64,000 nt of DNA from Fretibacterium fastidiosum (GCF_964642095.1 NZ_OZ209244.1:1860001-1924000), one strand, 5' to 3'. Counted from the stretch's first letter, positions 16,630 to 25,371 are shown. The notes: generated from the sequence alone by a model not told the origin. Program-made: numbers and translations.

Positions 16630-16716
16630 TGGTGCCGAGCGCGGGACTCGAACCCGCACGGACAAACGTCCACAGGATTTTAAGTCCCGTGTGTCTACCA
16701 ATTCCACCAGCCCGGC
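16630..16716 (-). tRNA. tRNA-Leu (TAA)
   Basis: 87 bases with CCA and a long variable arm (TGGACGTTTGTCC), as in class II tRNAs. Acceptor GCCGGGC / GCTCGGC, anticodon loop CTTAAAA gives TAA. First in transcription order of the three-tRNA cluster. Confidence 0.95.
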
Positions 16717-16764
16717 GACACTCGAACATTATACCATCTTTTATCGCTACGTCAAACTTTTTTT

Positions 16765-19700
16765 TCAGCCCCTCAGGAATTCCGGGCCCAGGAGCGAGAT
16801 GTCCGCAATCGGGCCCTGAAGGCGCTCGACGGCCGAACCGTTCCCAACCAGCATGTCGCCGTGTCCCAACAGGTGCTGCGCCTGGGTAAACCCCTCGCCC
16901 AGGATGATCTGGCTGTTGCTCTTGCTCGCCACCTTCAGCGCCACGCGCAGCTGAAGGTTGGCCTTGATGACGCCGGTGACGACCTTCGCGTCCGGGCGCT
17001 GTGTCGCCAGCAGCAGGTGGAATCCGGCGGCCCTTCCCTTCTGGCAGAGTCGCTGGATGAAGTGTTCGAGGTCCTTGGCCGTCTCCTTGTGCATCATGAG
17101 GTCGGCGTACTCGTCGATGATGAGAACCCGTCGCCGCAGCCGCTCTTCGGCGACGGCGTTGTAGTCCGTCAGATGAGAGACCTTCGCCCCCTCCATGAGC
17201 TCATAGCGCCGCTCCATCTCCTCAACGGCTTCCTTCAGGGCCTCCATGGTTTCCTCGACGTCGCAGAGGATCCGCCCCTCCTCCAGGGCCCGCAGCCCCG
17301 CCAGATCGACGAAGGTGAGCCGCTTGGGGTCGATCAGGGTGAAGTTCACGCTGTCCTTCGGCGCGCAGAGCAGGAGCCCCACGACCACGGAGCGGAGCAA
17401 CACGCTCTTTCCGCTCCCGGAGGTTCCGCCGATCAAGATGCTGGTCATGGAGGGTTCTGCCAGGTCGGCCCAAAAAACGCTTCCATCCACCCTCATCCCC
17501 AGGGGGAAGACGGCCTCCGAACGGGGGCGGCTCTCCTCGCCTTGCCGGAGTAAAGTTTTAAGGGAAAGCGCCTGAGGGCTGGACCGTGGAACGTCAACGC
17601 CAACGTAGCCGCCATAGGCCTGAATCACGGGGGGCACGGGAAGGGCCATCTGAACTTGAAGGTCGTCCGCCCGGTTGTCTATCTTCTTCACGGTCGTCCC
17701 CCTGGCGGCGTCGGGCAGGACCTTCAGGCGTATAAAACGGGGGCCACAGACGACCCCAGCGTCGGCGACCGACAGTCCAAGGTCCTTCAAGGCCTTGAGC
17801 AACTGCACCATACGATCAAGACCCTCTGCATGACAAAATATTTCTTGAGGCACTTCGCCAAAGTCATCACGAGCTTTGTCGCCCGATTCGCTTCCTGACT
17901 TCTCCGGAACAGTTTGAGGAGTGGGGGCCGCGCCCAAATCGTTACGACAAAATATTTCTTGAGGCACTTCGCCAAAGTCATCACGAGCTTTGTCGCCCGA
18001 TTCGCTTCCTGACTTCTCCGGAACAGTTTGAGGAGTGGGGGCTGCGCCCAAATCGTTATGACAAAATATTTCTTGATGCACTTCGCCAAAGTCATCACGA
18101 GCTTTGTCGCCCGATTCGCTTCCTGACTTCTCCGGAACAGTTTGAGGAGCGGGGGCCACGCCCAAATCGTTGGAGCAGTCCCCGTTCTGCGGACGCTGCT
18201 GGCAGAGCTCGGAGTTCACCGCCACGGGCAGAGGCAGGCGCTTCTCCTCCGATGCGCTGCCGCTTGTATCCTTCGGTCCACTGGTGGAAGGTGTGGGGTC
18301 TTTCCCGCTCCCTGTGTCCTTGCTCCGGTCGCCATCACCGGGTTTTCCGCTCTCCCCGTCAAGGCCGAGAAGGTTCCAGCGGAAGCCCTCCTTCATGTAG
18401 CCCGAAAGGTCCTCCGGCGTCGCCAGGCGAGGTCCACCCGATGGCGGGTAGAGGGTAACGTCTCCGTTACAGACCTTGTTTTGGAACGCCACGAGGCCGT
18501 ACCAGGCCGCGCGTCCATCCGGTTGGAGGACGACCGTCCTCCCCTTCAGAGCCCTGAACTGTCCGAGGAGCTCATGAACCTGCTTCCAGTTTTCGGGGCC
18601 CTTGAGCGCCCGCTCGTCCGTGACGTAACAGCAGAACCCGTTGGGATTTTCTTCCAGAAACTTGATCCCCCTGTCGATTGCGGCTGCCGCGGAACGATGA
18701 TGTCGGGTCGCCATGATGATGAAGGCGCATGGCGCCTCCGGGCCCTCGGCGGAGCGTTTCCCGGACAGCCGGAGATACTTATCGGCAGAGCGGGACACTT
18801 TAAACTCCGGATGTGCACCCAGCCACATCTCAAGCGCACTCAGAAGGTGATTCGCGTTGGGGGGCCAGGAATTGGGGTCCGAGGCCACCTTGTCGCACTC
18901 CTCGCGGTAGGCCTCAGCCAGGGCGTGTTCGACCTCATGGGCTGCGTCCGCCCCAGCTCCCGCCTCCTGGATTGCCTGATTGGCCAGGGTTATGACCATT
19001 CGAGGAGAGTATCCCGGCTTCAGCGTCGTATTGAGGCGCGCCATCAGCCATTGGTACTTCTGCTCCACCTCATCGTCATCGTCGAAAAAGGCCTTGATAC
19101 GCTCTTTGATCAATTGCTTCGCCTGCTCCAGGTTGCAGTTTGCCATGGGGAGGCGGTGATTTAAGAACTTCTGCCTTACAGCGTCGTCCAACCTGGGGGA
19201 AAAACGCTGTTCCCACGTATCTGCGCGAAGAAAGGCCAGGGGCAGAACTCCGTAAACATCGTTGATCAGGAGGCTTGCCGCCGTCCCCCAGGCGTTGAGC
19301 AGGTCCTCTGAAGTCATGCCGTCGAGCTGATCGAAGCAGACCAACATGGGGACGCGGACGTAGCGCAGGACGTGCCCCAGGGAGAGGAGCCTGTCCCGTG
19401 CCTTCTTCTCCTGCGCTGCCGGCGTCATCTCGTCCCAATTGCAGGCGATCACATCCAATTTCTCGGAGAAGCTCTCGTCGGACTCCCCCCTCATCCAGCG
19501 GAGAATATCATTCTTCAAGGAGGCGTCCTCCGTGCTGGCGTAGAGCAGCAGGCAACGAAGGAAATCGTTATTGACCCTATCCAATTTCATCTGAAGAGGC
19601 TCAAGTCGAGCCATTCCGCCAAGGGCATCCTCTCTAAAATCCCTGCGATAAGCTTTGTCCAGCGCCTCGAGCAGCAGATCGATTTGCAGCTTCCCGTCCC

Positions 19701-20064
19701 CGTGCTCCCGCCCCATGCTGATGAAGACCTCCCGCAGCAGGTCCTGCAAGACGCTCTCCGGGTCCATGAAAGCCCTGACCGTTACGAAGATCGCGATTTC
19801 CCCGCTTTCGCGAATCCTGCGGAGGACGCGCTTGAGCATGTGGGTCTTGCCCGCTCCGGCCTCTCCGAGGATCAGGCCGGCAAAGGTCTCTGCAGGGTTC
19901 TCTCTCGTCATCTTCAGGAGCAGGTCAATATGGTCGACGACGGTACGGTTGAGGGAGTCGAGGTCGGGGTTGGCGTTGTCCCAGGGATTGGGGGCCGCGG
20001 ACGAGGCAAAGGGATTCTTCGCCACCAGCTGGCTGCGAATCACGCTGTCGTTCAGGCTATCCAT
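16765..20064 (-). CDS. AAA/STAND-like ATPase fused to FtsK/SpoIIIE-type DNA motor (1099 aa)
   Basis: Two ATPase modules in one chain. N-terminal ORC/STAND-like module: Walker A GEAGAGKT (67-74) and Walker B CFDQLDG (near 247). A linker of about residues 560-750 is low in complexity and includes three 38-residue tandem repeats (631-744). C-terminal FtsK domain: Walker A GGTSGSGKS (near 880), Walker B LIIDEYADL (near 980), LLLATQRPDAKV and the end VASKSNSQIILGEGFTQAQH. There are no membrane segments and no C-terminal gamma domain, so it is not the division protein FtsK. Its start overlaps the upstream winged-helix gene by 13 bases. A DNA-pumping role in defence or element maintenance is inference. 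Confidence 0.85.
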   Translation of the reverse strand: MDSLNDSVIRSQLVAKNPFASSAAPNPWDNANPDLDSLNRTVVDHIDLLLKMTRENPAETFAGLILGEAGAGKTHMLKRVLRRIRESGEIAIFVTVRAFMDPESVLQDLLREVFISMGREHGDGKLQIDLLLEALDKAYRRDFREDALGGMARLEPLQMKLDRVNNDFLRCLLLYASTEDASLKNDILRWMRGESDESFSEKLDVIACNWDEMTPAAQEKKARDRLLSLGHVLRYVRVPMLVCFDQLDGMTSEDLLNAWGTAASLLINDVYGVLPLAFLRADTWEQRFSPRLDDAVRQKFLNHRLPMANCNLEQAKQLIKERIKAFFDDDDEVEQKYQWLMARLNTTLKPGYSPRMVITLANQAIQEAGAGADAAHEVEHALAEAYREECDKVASDPNSWPPNANHLLSALEMWLGAHPEFKVSRSADKYLRLSGKRSAEGPEAPCAFIIMATRHHRSAAAAIDRGIKFLEENPNGFCCYVTDERALKGPENWKQVHELLGQFRALKGRTVVLQPDGRAAWYGLVAFQNKVCNGDVTLYPPSGGPRLATPEDLSGYMKEGFRWNLLGLDGESGKPGDGDRSKDTGSGKDPTPSTSGPKDTSGSASEEKRLPLPVAVNSELCQQRPQNGDCSNDLGVAPAPQTVPEKSGSESGDKARDDFGEVHQEIFCHNDLGAAPTPQTVPEKSGSESGDKARDDFGEVPQEIFCRNDLGAAPTPQTVPEKSGSESGDKARDDFGEVPQEIFCHAEGLDRMVQLLKALKDLGLSVADAGVVCGPRFIRLKVLPDAARGTTVKKIDNRADDLQVQMALPVPPVIQAYGGYVGVDVPRSSPQALSLKTLLRQGEESRPRSEAVFPLGMRVDGSVFWADLAEPSMTSILIGGTSGSGKSVLLRSVVVGLLLCAPKDSVNFTLIDPKRLTFVDLAGLRALEEGRILCDVEETMEALKEAVEEMERRYELMEGAKVSHLTDYNAVAEERLRRRVLIIDEYADLMMHKETAKDLEHFIQRLCQKGRAAGFHLLLATQRPDAKVVTGVIKANLQLRVALKVASKSNSQIILGEGFTQAQHLLGHGDMLVGNGSAVERLQGPIADISLLGPEFLRG
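17832..18173 (-). repeat. Three 114-bp tandem coding repeats in the AAA-FtsK linker
   Basis: Units 17832-17945, 17946-18059 and 18060-18173 differ at only a few positions. Each encodes 38 residues such as PQTVPEKSGSESGDKARDDF, acidic and proline/serine-rich, presumably disordered. Near identity implies recent expansion or gene conversion. Confidence 0.95.
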
Positions 20065-20801
20065 GTCATCGTCCCCATCCTGAAGCCGTTCTCGTCCACA
20101 AAGCCGTCCTGAACCTGGTCTGGCGTCATCAGCGTCACGTCCCCGGCGTGAAGCTGCACGGCCTCATCGTCGCGCAGCCGCCGGAGCATGTCATCGAAGA
20201 CCTCGCGCGGCCAGCCCAGACGACCGCGCAGGTCGCAGATGCGGACGAAAGTACTCCCTCGATCGAGCTCCCGAAAGGCCGCATGAAGCTGTTCCCTGCG
20301 TTTGTCGAACGTGTCCGCCAGAGTTTCACATGCTGTCCCGGCTGCATCTTTCTTCACAGGTCCCATCGCCCCAGAGGCGAAGAAACGAGGCGCAAACTCG
20401 GCAGCGAGCTTCAACGTGACCTGTCCGCTCTCCAACAGGTTGTTTAAAATCCTTATGAGCTCATCCTTTTTGATAAACGGCATTCCGTTAAGCAGCTGCG
20501 GACCACTTTTTCCCGCTTTTCCCCGTATAAAGCACAAAACGACTTCGGCCAGATTGGTCCCGCGCAACAAATAAACAGCATTGCCCTTGCTGCAGATTGC
20601 CAGTTTGTCTTCCAAATGGGGTGTAAGGATCTTTATCACATTTGGGTTTGTCAAGTTCCTTCCCGTCAACCCCAGACGCTTGCGGAGCTGGGAGCTCATT
20701 GCCTTCCGCATCGCGCTCAGGGTCATGAAATCCCTCCCGCTGCGGCGCAGGACCTCCAGCAGCTCCCCGGCGACGCTCAAATCCCTGTCCTTATCGCTCA
20801 T
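20052..20801 (-). CDS. Winged-helix partner of the AAA-FtsK protein (249 aa)
   Basis: Soluble protein with two helix-turn-helix-like regions. One is N-terminal (ELLEVLRRSGRDFMTLSAMR ... LEDKLAICSKGNAVYLLRG, residues 10-80). The other is C-terminal (VRICDLRGRLGWPREVFDDM then LRDDEAVQLHAGDVTLMTP, about 185-235). The second is followed by FVDENGFRMGTMTW, a tail I associate with winged helices encoded beside large ATPases. The stop overlaps the start of the ATPase gene by 13 bases, so the two are one translational unit. It could supply sequence recognition to the motor, which lacks its own gamma winged helix. Function is inferred from context only. Confidence 0.75.
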   Translation of the reverse strand: MSDKDRDLSVAGELLEVLRRSGRDFMTLSAMRKAMSSQLRKRLGLTGRNLTNPNVIKILTPHLEDKLAICSKGNAVYLLRGTNLAEVVLCFIRGKAGKSGPQLLNGMPFIKKDELIRILNNLLESGQVTLKLAAEFAPRFFASGAMGPVKKDAAGTACETLADTFDKRREQLHAAFRELDRGSTFVRICDLRGRLGWPREVFDDMLRRLRDDEAVQLHAGDVTLMTPDQVQDGFVDENGFRMGTMTWIA

Positions 20802-20828
20802 GCCCGATTCTCCTTCGTCTCTCTCCGC

Positions 20829-22001
20829 TTACGCGCTCGCCAGGAAGTCCGCCGCGAACTGGGCCATGACGGCCGCTCCGCGCGTCAGGATGCCCTCGTC
20901 CACGGTGTACTTCTCGTGGTGGTTCGTGTAGGTGATGCCCTTCTCCCGATTCCTGCTGCCGATGAAGGCGAAGATGTAGGGGATTCTGCCGCCGTCGGAG
21001 AGCCAGGGGAAGTCCTCGCTGCCCATCATGGTGGGCATGTGCCCGACCGCCTGCTCTCCGTAGAGCTTCACCACGGCCTCGCGGGCGATCGCGTTGAGCT
21101 TGTCACTGCCGTTGATGAGGGGCGGGGTGAGGCGCTTGTACTCCAGGGTCCCCTTCGCGCCAAAGGCCGCGGCGGTGTCCGCGATGATCCGGCGCATGAT
21201 CTCCGACTTGCTGAGGTCCTCGTCGAAGGTGCGGACCGTCCCCTCCATGCGCACGCGATTGGAGATGACGTTCCAGCGGGGGCCGCCCTCGATGAAGCCG
21301 ATCGTCAGCACCAGGGGGTTCAGGGGGTCGTTCATGCGCGAGACGCACTGCTGCAGGTTGTTGATGATGGCCGCCGAGACCGTGATGGCGTCCACGCCGA
21401 GGTGGGGGGCGGAGGCGTGGGCCGCGACGCCCTCCACCTCGATGGTGAACTTGTCGCAGCAGGCCATGCGGCTGCCCGGCGTCACGTCGATCAGCGGCGC
21501 GTCGAAGTTGCCCCAGACGTGGGCGCCGTAGATCGCGCTGACGCCATCGAGCGCGCCGCCCTTCAGCATGTCGAGGGCGCCCGAAGCGACCTCTTCCGCC
21601 GGCTGGACCAGCAGGCGCACCGTGCCGTGCAGCTCCGCCTTCACCTCGTTCAGAATCTGCGCGGCGCCCAGCAGCATGGCGACGTGGTTGTCGTGCCCGC
21701 AGGCGTGCATCCGTCCCTCGTTTTTGGAGGCGAAGGGCAGGCCCGTATCCTCCTCGATGGGCAGGGCATCCATGTCGGCCCTCAGGGCCACCGTGGCGCC
21801 CTGACTCCCTCCGCGAATGTCGGCGACGAGGCCGTAGCACCCGGAGACCTCCCGGACCGCGATCCCCATCGCCTCCAGGTCGCGCCGAATTTGGGCGCTG
21901 GTCTCCTTTTCCTCGTTGGAGAGCTCCGGGCACGAGTGATAGTAACGCCTGCGCTCCACGATGTAGGGCTCGTACCTCTCCGCCAATGCCTTGATGTCCA
22001 T
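20829..22001 (-). CDS. M20D amidohydrolase (hippurate / N-acyl amino acid hydrolase type)
   Basis: 390 residues, normal for the family. Metal ligands are visible in LRADMDALPI, HACGHDNHVAMLLGAA, QPAEEVASGALDMLKGG, GAHVWG and MMGSEDFPWLS. The lid/dimerisation domain lies at about 185-300 (VEGVAAHASAPHLGVDAI). Such enzymes cleave N-acyl or N-aromatic-acyl amino acids or short peptides in the cytoplasm. It ends 27 bases before the winged-helix gene, but its core-type composition suggests no functional link. A family B repeat lies directly upstream of the start and may carry or disturb its promoter. Confidence 0.88.
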   Translation of the reverse strand: MDIKALAERYEPYIVERRRYYHSCPELSNEEKETSAQIRRDLEAMGIAVREVSGCYGLVADIRGGSQGATVALRADMDALPIEEDTGLPFASKNEGRMHACGHDNHVAMLLGAAQILNEVKAELHGTVRLLVQPAEEVASGALDMLKGGALDGVSAIYGAHVWGNFDAPLIDVTPGSRMACCDKFTIEVEGVAAHASAPHLGVDAITVSAAIINNLQQCVSRMNDPLNPLVLTIGFIEGGPRWNVISNRVRMEGTVRTFDEDLSKSEIMRRIIADTAAAFGAKGTLEYKRLTPPLINGSDKLNAIAREAVVKLYGEQAVGHMPTMMGSEDFPWLSDGGRIPYIFAFIGSRNREKGITYTNHHEKYTVDEGILTRGAAVMAQFAADFLASA

Positions 22002-22017
22002 CTCTCAAAACCCCTCT

Positions 22018-22295
22018 CTGAAAATTGAGCAGCTAAGGAAACACTGAAAGTCGTTGAGAACTGTCAACCGTATAGACTCCTTCAGTGCCTGAAACTTCAT
22101 CAGGCCGCGCGAAGCGCGTGGGGATTGGGACTGACGGCCCGTGAGCGCTAGCGAACGGCTGCCGGATGGCTCCCCGAAGTGGGGGGCGTAGCCCCATTTT
22201 AAAATTTTAGGGAAGCGCTGAAGGATACCCTTTATTTGATGCTCCTTGATTGCTTTCAACAACTTTTGAAGATTAATCAGCGCTTCCCTAAATTT
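22018..22295 (+). repeat. MITE-like repeat family B, copy 1
   Basis: About 275 bases running from TAAGGAAACACTGA to TTAATCAGCGCTTCCCTAAA; the ends are imperfect inverted repeats. Inside are CGTTGAGAACTGTCAACCGT, CATCAGGCCGCGCGAAGCGC and a second AGGGAAGCGCTGAAGGATAC. The same sequence in the same orientation is at 29104-29363. No coding capacity. It makes up most of the gap between the M20D gene and the CitG-like gene. Confidence 0.9.
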
Positions 22296-22355
22296 TCAGG
22301 TCAAAAAACAGTATAGCACCGGGGGGGTGTTCGACAGGACGAAACCGGGGCGCAG

Positions 22356-23240
22356 CTATTCCTCGCGGCCGGACCTCGTGGGGCGGAGCGCCTCGAGGTC
22401 CCGGACGAACAGCGCGGCGGCCAGGGCAACCTCCGCCCCTCTGGGGCTTACATCCGCCTCCCTCAGCCGCCTGTCCAGGGCGTCGACGGCCTTGCGGCCC
22501 TCTGAAGTGAGGACGCCCCCTGCCAGGAGGGCGGCCTTCGCCTCCGCCTGAACCCGGAGCATCCCGTCGAGCCCCGCCCTCTCCGCCAGGGCGGAGTCCG
22601 AGTTCCCGGCCAGGATGCCGAGCAGCGCCTGAGCCGCGCTCTCCCGCCCGGAGGGGGAGTCGTCCCCCTCCTCGAGCTGCCGCAGGAGGTCCACGGCCTG
22701 TACCACGACGGGGAAACCCCTCTCCGCCTCGCCTCGCGCGCCGTCCACCCCGTAGAGCGTCCAGGCCCTCTCCCCCGGCGTCAGTTCCGCGCTACCCTCG
22801 TCCAGCCCGCGCAGTTCCCGCTCCACCAGGCCGCGAACGCAGGAGGAGGCCGTCAGAGCCAGGGCCAGGGGCGTCAGGTTCCGCTCCTGCGCAAAGAGCC
22901 GGCCGGCCGCCGCGCTGAAGAGCCCCAGGAAGAAGATGCTTCCCTTGAAGGAGGTGCGCCCCCGGACGACCCCCTGCACCTCGCGCTCTCCCTGCATCCC
23001 CGCGGGCCGCAGCAGCGTCATGACGTCTTCGGGGTTCATCGCCTCCGTCTCAAGCCCGATGGAGGCGCAGTTGATAAAACAGGGGAGGAGCCCCAGAGCT
23101 CCCTCGACGATCGTTTGAAACGCCGTCCCCGCCGCGTCGGCCAGGGGCGTGACCAGTCCCGGCTTGGGCCAGGCCGCCCCCGCGTTCAACATCGACTTGA
23201 CGGCGAGACGGGCGATGTTGAACACCAGGATATCGTTCAT
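22356..23240 (-). CDS. CitG/MdcB-like triphosphoribosyl-dephospho-CoA synthase family protein
   Basis: 294 residues. Family blocks: AAWPKPGLVTPLADAAG near residue 22 (the KPGLV signature), SFKGSIFFLGLFSAAAGRL, and YGVDGARGEAERGFPVV. CitG makes the prosthetic-group precursor of citrate lyase (MdcB that of malonate decarboxylase) from ATP and dephospho-CoA. The usual GAHRDM segment after the first motif is replaced by AAGTAFQTIV, so activity is uncertain. No citrate lyase or malonate decarboxylase genes are nearby. GAGGTGG lies 5 bases before ATG 23240. It may be co-transcribed with the upstream YitT gene, 28 bases away. Confidence 0.72.
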   Translation of the reverse strand: MNDILVFNIARLAVKSMLNAGAAWPKPGLVTPLADAAGTAFQTIVEGALGLLPCFINCASIGLETEAMNPEDVMTLLRPAGMQGEREVQGVVRGRTSFKGSIFFLGLFSAAAGRLFAQERNLTPLALALTASSCVRGLVERELRGLDEGSAELTPGERAWTLYGVDGARGEAERGFPVVVQAVDLLRQLEEGDDSPSGRESAAQALLGILAGNSDSALAERAGLDGMLRVQAEAKAALLAGGVLTSEGRKAVDALDRRLREADVSPRGAEVALAAALFVRDLEALRPTRSGREE

Positions 23241-23268
23241 TGGGCCACCTCACCCCCCGAGGTCCGGC

Positions 23269-24162
23269 TCATGCCCTCAGCCAGCTCTTGAAGCCTTCCC
23301 CCACGACCTCGGAGACCTCGGAGAAGATGACGAACGCGGTCGGGTCCAGGGAGGCGATATAGCGCTTCAGGGACGCAGCCTGTCGCCTCGGCAGGATCAC
23401 CAGCAGCAGCTCGAGCGGCGTGTCTCTGTAGGCACCCTTCGCCGGGATCAGCGTGGCCGTGCGCTCCAGGTCCGTCATGATGTAGTTCTTGATCTCAAGG
23501 ACCCGGCCGCTGATGATCAGGGCCTGGGTGCGGCGGTGGAAGGAGTGTACCACGTTGTCGATGGTCAGCGTCTCCACGTAGAGCATCAGCGCGCCAAAGA
23601 GGACCTCTTCCAAAGAAACCGCCACGAAGGAGGCCAGCAGGATGACGAGGTTGATGTAGAGGGACATCGTCCCGATGTCGGCCCCCCAGCGCTTCCTTGC
23701 GGCGGCGGAGACCACGTCCATCCCTCCGGAGCTGGCGTCGACGCGGAACAGCATCCCGTAGCCGATCCCGCCGATGATCCCGCCAAGGATGGCAGCCAGA
23801 AGCGGCTCCTGGATCACAGGGTACTGAAACATCTCGACGACGGGCAGGACCAGGCTGGTCAGGATGGTGACGTAGAGCGTCCAGAGGGCGAAGCGCATCG
23901 ACAGGTAGTGCCAGCCCCACAGGAGAAGGAGTGCATTGCCCACCGTGATCACCCAGACCGGCGAGAGCCCCCAGAGGTAATTGGTGATGAGCGCCACCCC
24001 GGTCACTCCGCCTGAGGCGAACTTGTAGGGCATCATCAAGGCGATGATGGCAAAACAGGTCAGCACCGTTCCAATGGTCGTGCTGATCAGAGTGTCCAGC
24101 TCCTCCGTCATCAACCTGTGCAGAAAATCTGCTGCCCTGCTCCGCTGCGTCCTCTCGCCCAT
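23269..24162 (-). CDS. YitT family membrane protein (DUF161 plus DUF2179)
   Basis: 297 residues. Five hydrophobic segments fill the first two thirds (GTVLTCFAIIALMMPYKFAS, GGVTGVALI, VWVITVGNALLLLWG, LAAILGGIIGGIGYGMLF with VDASSGGMDVVS, LVILLASFVAVSLEEV). The soluble C-terminus contains the DUF2179 pattern ETLTIDNVVHSF ... ALIISGR and PAKGAYRDTPLELLLVILPR. Function of YitT proteins is not established; some are linked to transport. ATG 24162 is chosen because GGTGGG lies 6 bases upstream; an earlier in-frame ATG would add 18 residues encoded across a terminator hairpin. Confidence 0.85.
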   Translation of the reverse strand: MGERTQRSRAADFLHRLMTEELDTLISTTIGTVLTCFAIIALMMPYKFASGGVTGVALITNYLWGLSPVWVITVGNALLLLWGWHYLSMRFALWTLYVTILTSLVLPVVEMFQYPVIQEPLLAAILGGIIGGIGYGMLFRVDASSGGMDVVSAAARKRWGADIGTMSLYINLVILLASFVAVSLEEVLFGALMLYVETLTIDNVVHSFHRRTQALIISGRVLEIKNYIMTDLERTATLIPAKGAYRDTPLELLLVILPRRQAASLKRYIASLDPTAFVIFSEVSEVVGEGFKSWLRA

Positions 24163-24192
24163 CTGATACCCACCGTCCGTCAAGATAAAATT

Positions 24193-24211
24193 AGGCCCCG
24201 CAGAGGGGCCT
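24193..24211 (-). terminator. Short hairpin upstream of yitT
   Basis: Stem AGGCCCC / GGGGCCT with a 5-base loop, followed on the reverse strand by AATTTTATC. It probably ends the transcript of the membrane protein gene at 24361-25371. Direct repeats of ATAACACAGAC follow at about 24217-24240. Confidence 0.5.
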
Positions 24212-24360
24212 TTCAATCATAACACAGACATAACACAGACGGTGCACAACGCAGACCGTGCGCGGCGAGGACGAGGGCGTCCTCTGCGGGAGAGCAAAAT
24301 TTATAGAGGACAGATGACGGCGAGGTCCCCCGAACGGCGCAGCGTCCCCCTGGGGCATGG

Positions 24361-25371
24361 TCAAGCTCTCCGCGCCATGCAGGCCATCGAGGCTTTGTGG
24401 TACGCCCTGTCCAGGAGCTGAAGCGTTCGGACGGCATCCTGATACTCGACGCTGCCCATCACGAAGGATGCAGGGTTCAGGAGCTCCTTCCTTCGTTCGT
24501 AAGCCCTTTGCACCTCGTCCATCGTGGCGCTCCGTGCGATCCCCAGACAGCTGAAGGCCTCTTCGTCCGTGAGGTCCTGCAGCGTTTCGAGCCCACTGCT
24601 GGCTGAGAATACGTTCGTCGGCTGCGGCTGCACCTGTGCCTGCGGCTGCGCCTGCACCTGCGGCTCAGCGGCGCCCGTCTCCCAGGGGGGCAGCAGGGCC
24701 TGGCCTCGAATGGGCGCTGCTGCGGGGCCGGAGGGAGAAGGAGAGGGGGAGGGGGAGGGGGCAGCGCCTCTCGTAGCGCCTCTTGTGGCGCCTTTAACGT
24801 TTCGGTAGGAGCTGAACGTGTAACAGAGGGCCCCGATCGAGGCCACCGCCTGCACAACCTTTCTGTTCAGCGTTTCGTCCTCGTCGTCGAGCACGACGCA
24901 CCAGCCCGCCAGCAGGGCGATCGTCAGGCCCGTAAGGGCGAGCAGCCTGCCCGTTGAAATCGCGTTTTTGCCGGAAGACCGATACGTGAGAATGTTGTAA
25001 GCGCTGAAGAAGTCAAAGACGAGCGGGAAATAGGGCTCCTCGTACACGAGCCAGCAAGCCAGAATGGAAATGACGATCGACAGAACCGTGAAGGCATAGG
25101 TCTCCACCCCATACCGCGTCCCCCGCCTCAGGAGCAGAAAGCGTATCACCGTCGGGAACAGGACGCCTCGGAACAGGACGTAAAGACACATATCCAGGAT
25201 GAGCTGCAGCACGAGCTGCGAGGTTAGCTGTTCCTTCATCCCTGGCATCACCAGCGGGATCAGGACGGGAAGAAGCGAGATAAGGGGAAAGACGAGATAG
25301 GCCAGCCACAACTTTCTTCTGTCGATCGCGTTCTGTACCTCGATCGGGCTTCGTTTGCTCTGCATCCTCAT
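24361..25371 (-). CDS. Membrane protein with degenerate J-domain-like C-terminus
   Basis: 336 residues. About six hydrophobic segments in the first 190 residues (LVFPLISLLPVLIPLVMPGM, TVLSIVISILACWLVYE, LLALTGLTIALLAGWCVVL), then a low-complexity linker of Ser-Pro and Gln-Pro-Ala repeats (about 205-265). The end looks like a J domain: FSCLGIARSATMDEVQRAYE and AVRTLQLLDRAYHKA, but the HPD tripeptide needed to stimulate Hsp70 is absent (ERRKELLNP in its place). AGGAGG lies 9 bases before ATG 25371. It may be a scaffold rather than a co-chaperone. No family name can be given. Confidence 0.72.
   Translation of the reverse strand: MRMQSKRSPIEVQNAIDRRKLWLAYLVFPLISLLPVLIPLVMPGMKEQLTSQLVLQLILDMCLYVLFRGVLFPTVIRFLLLRRGTRYGVETYAFTVLSIVISILACWLVYEEPYFPLVFDFFSAYNILTYRSSGKNAISTGRLLALTGLTIALLAGWCVVLDDEDETLNRKVVQAVASIGALCYTFSSYRNVKGATRGATRGAAPSPSPSPSPSGPAAAPIRGQALLPPWETGAAEPQVQAQPQAQVQPQPTNVFSASSGLETLQDLTDEEAFSCLGIARSATMDEVQRAYERRKELLNPASFVMGSVEYQDAVRTLQLLDRAYHKASMACMARRA

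Noticed and set aside
17832..18173. CRISPR-like direct repeats
   Set aside because: Period is 114 bases with no spacers, and the repeats are in frame inside a coding linker.
24600..24780. Tandem-repeat region as a possible regulatory repeat
   Set aside because: It encodes the Gln-Pro/Ser-Pro linker of the membrane protein in frame.
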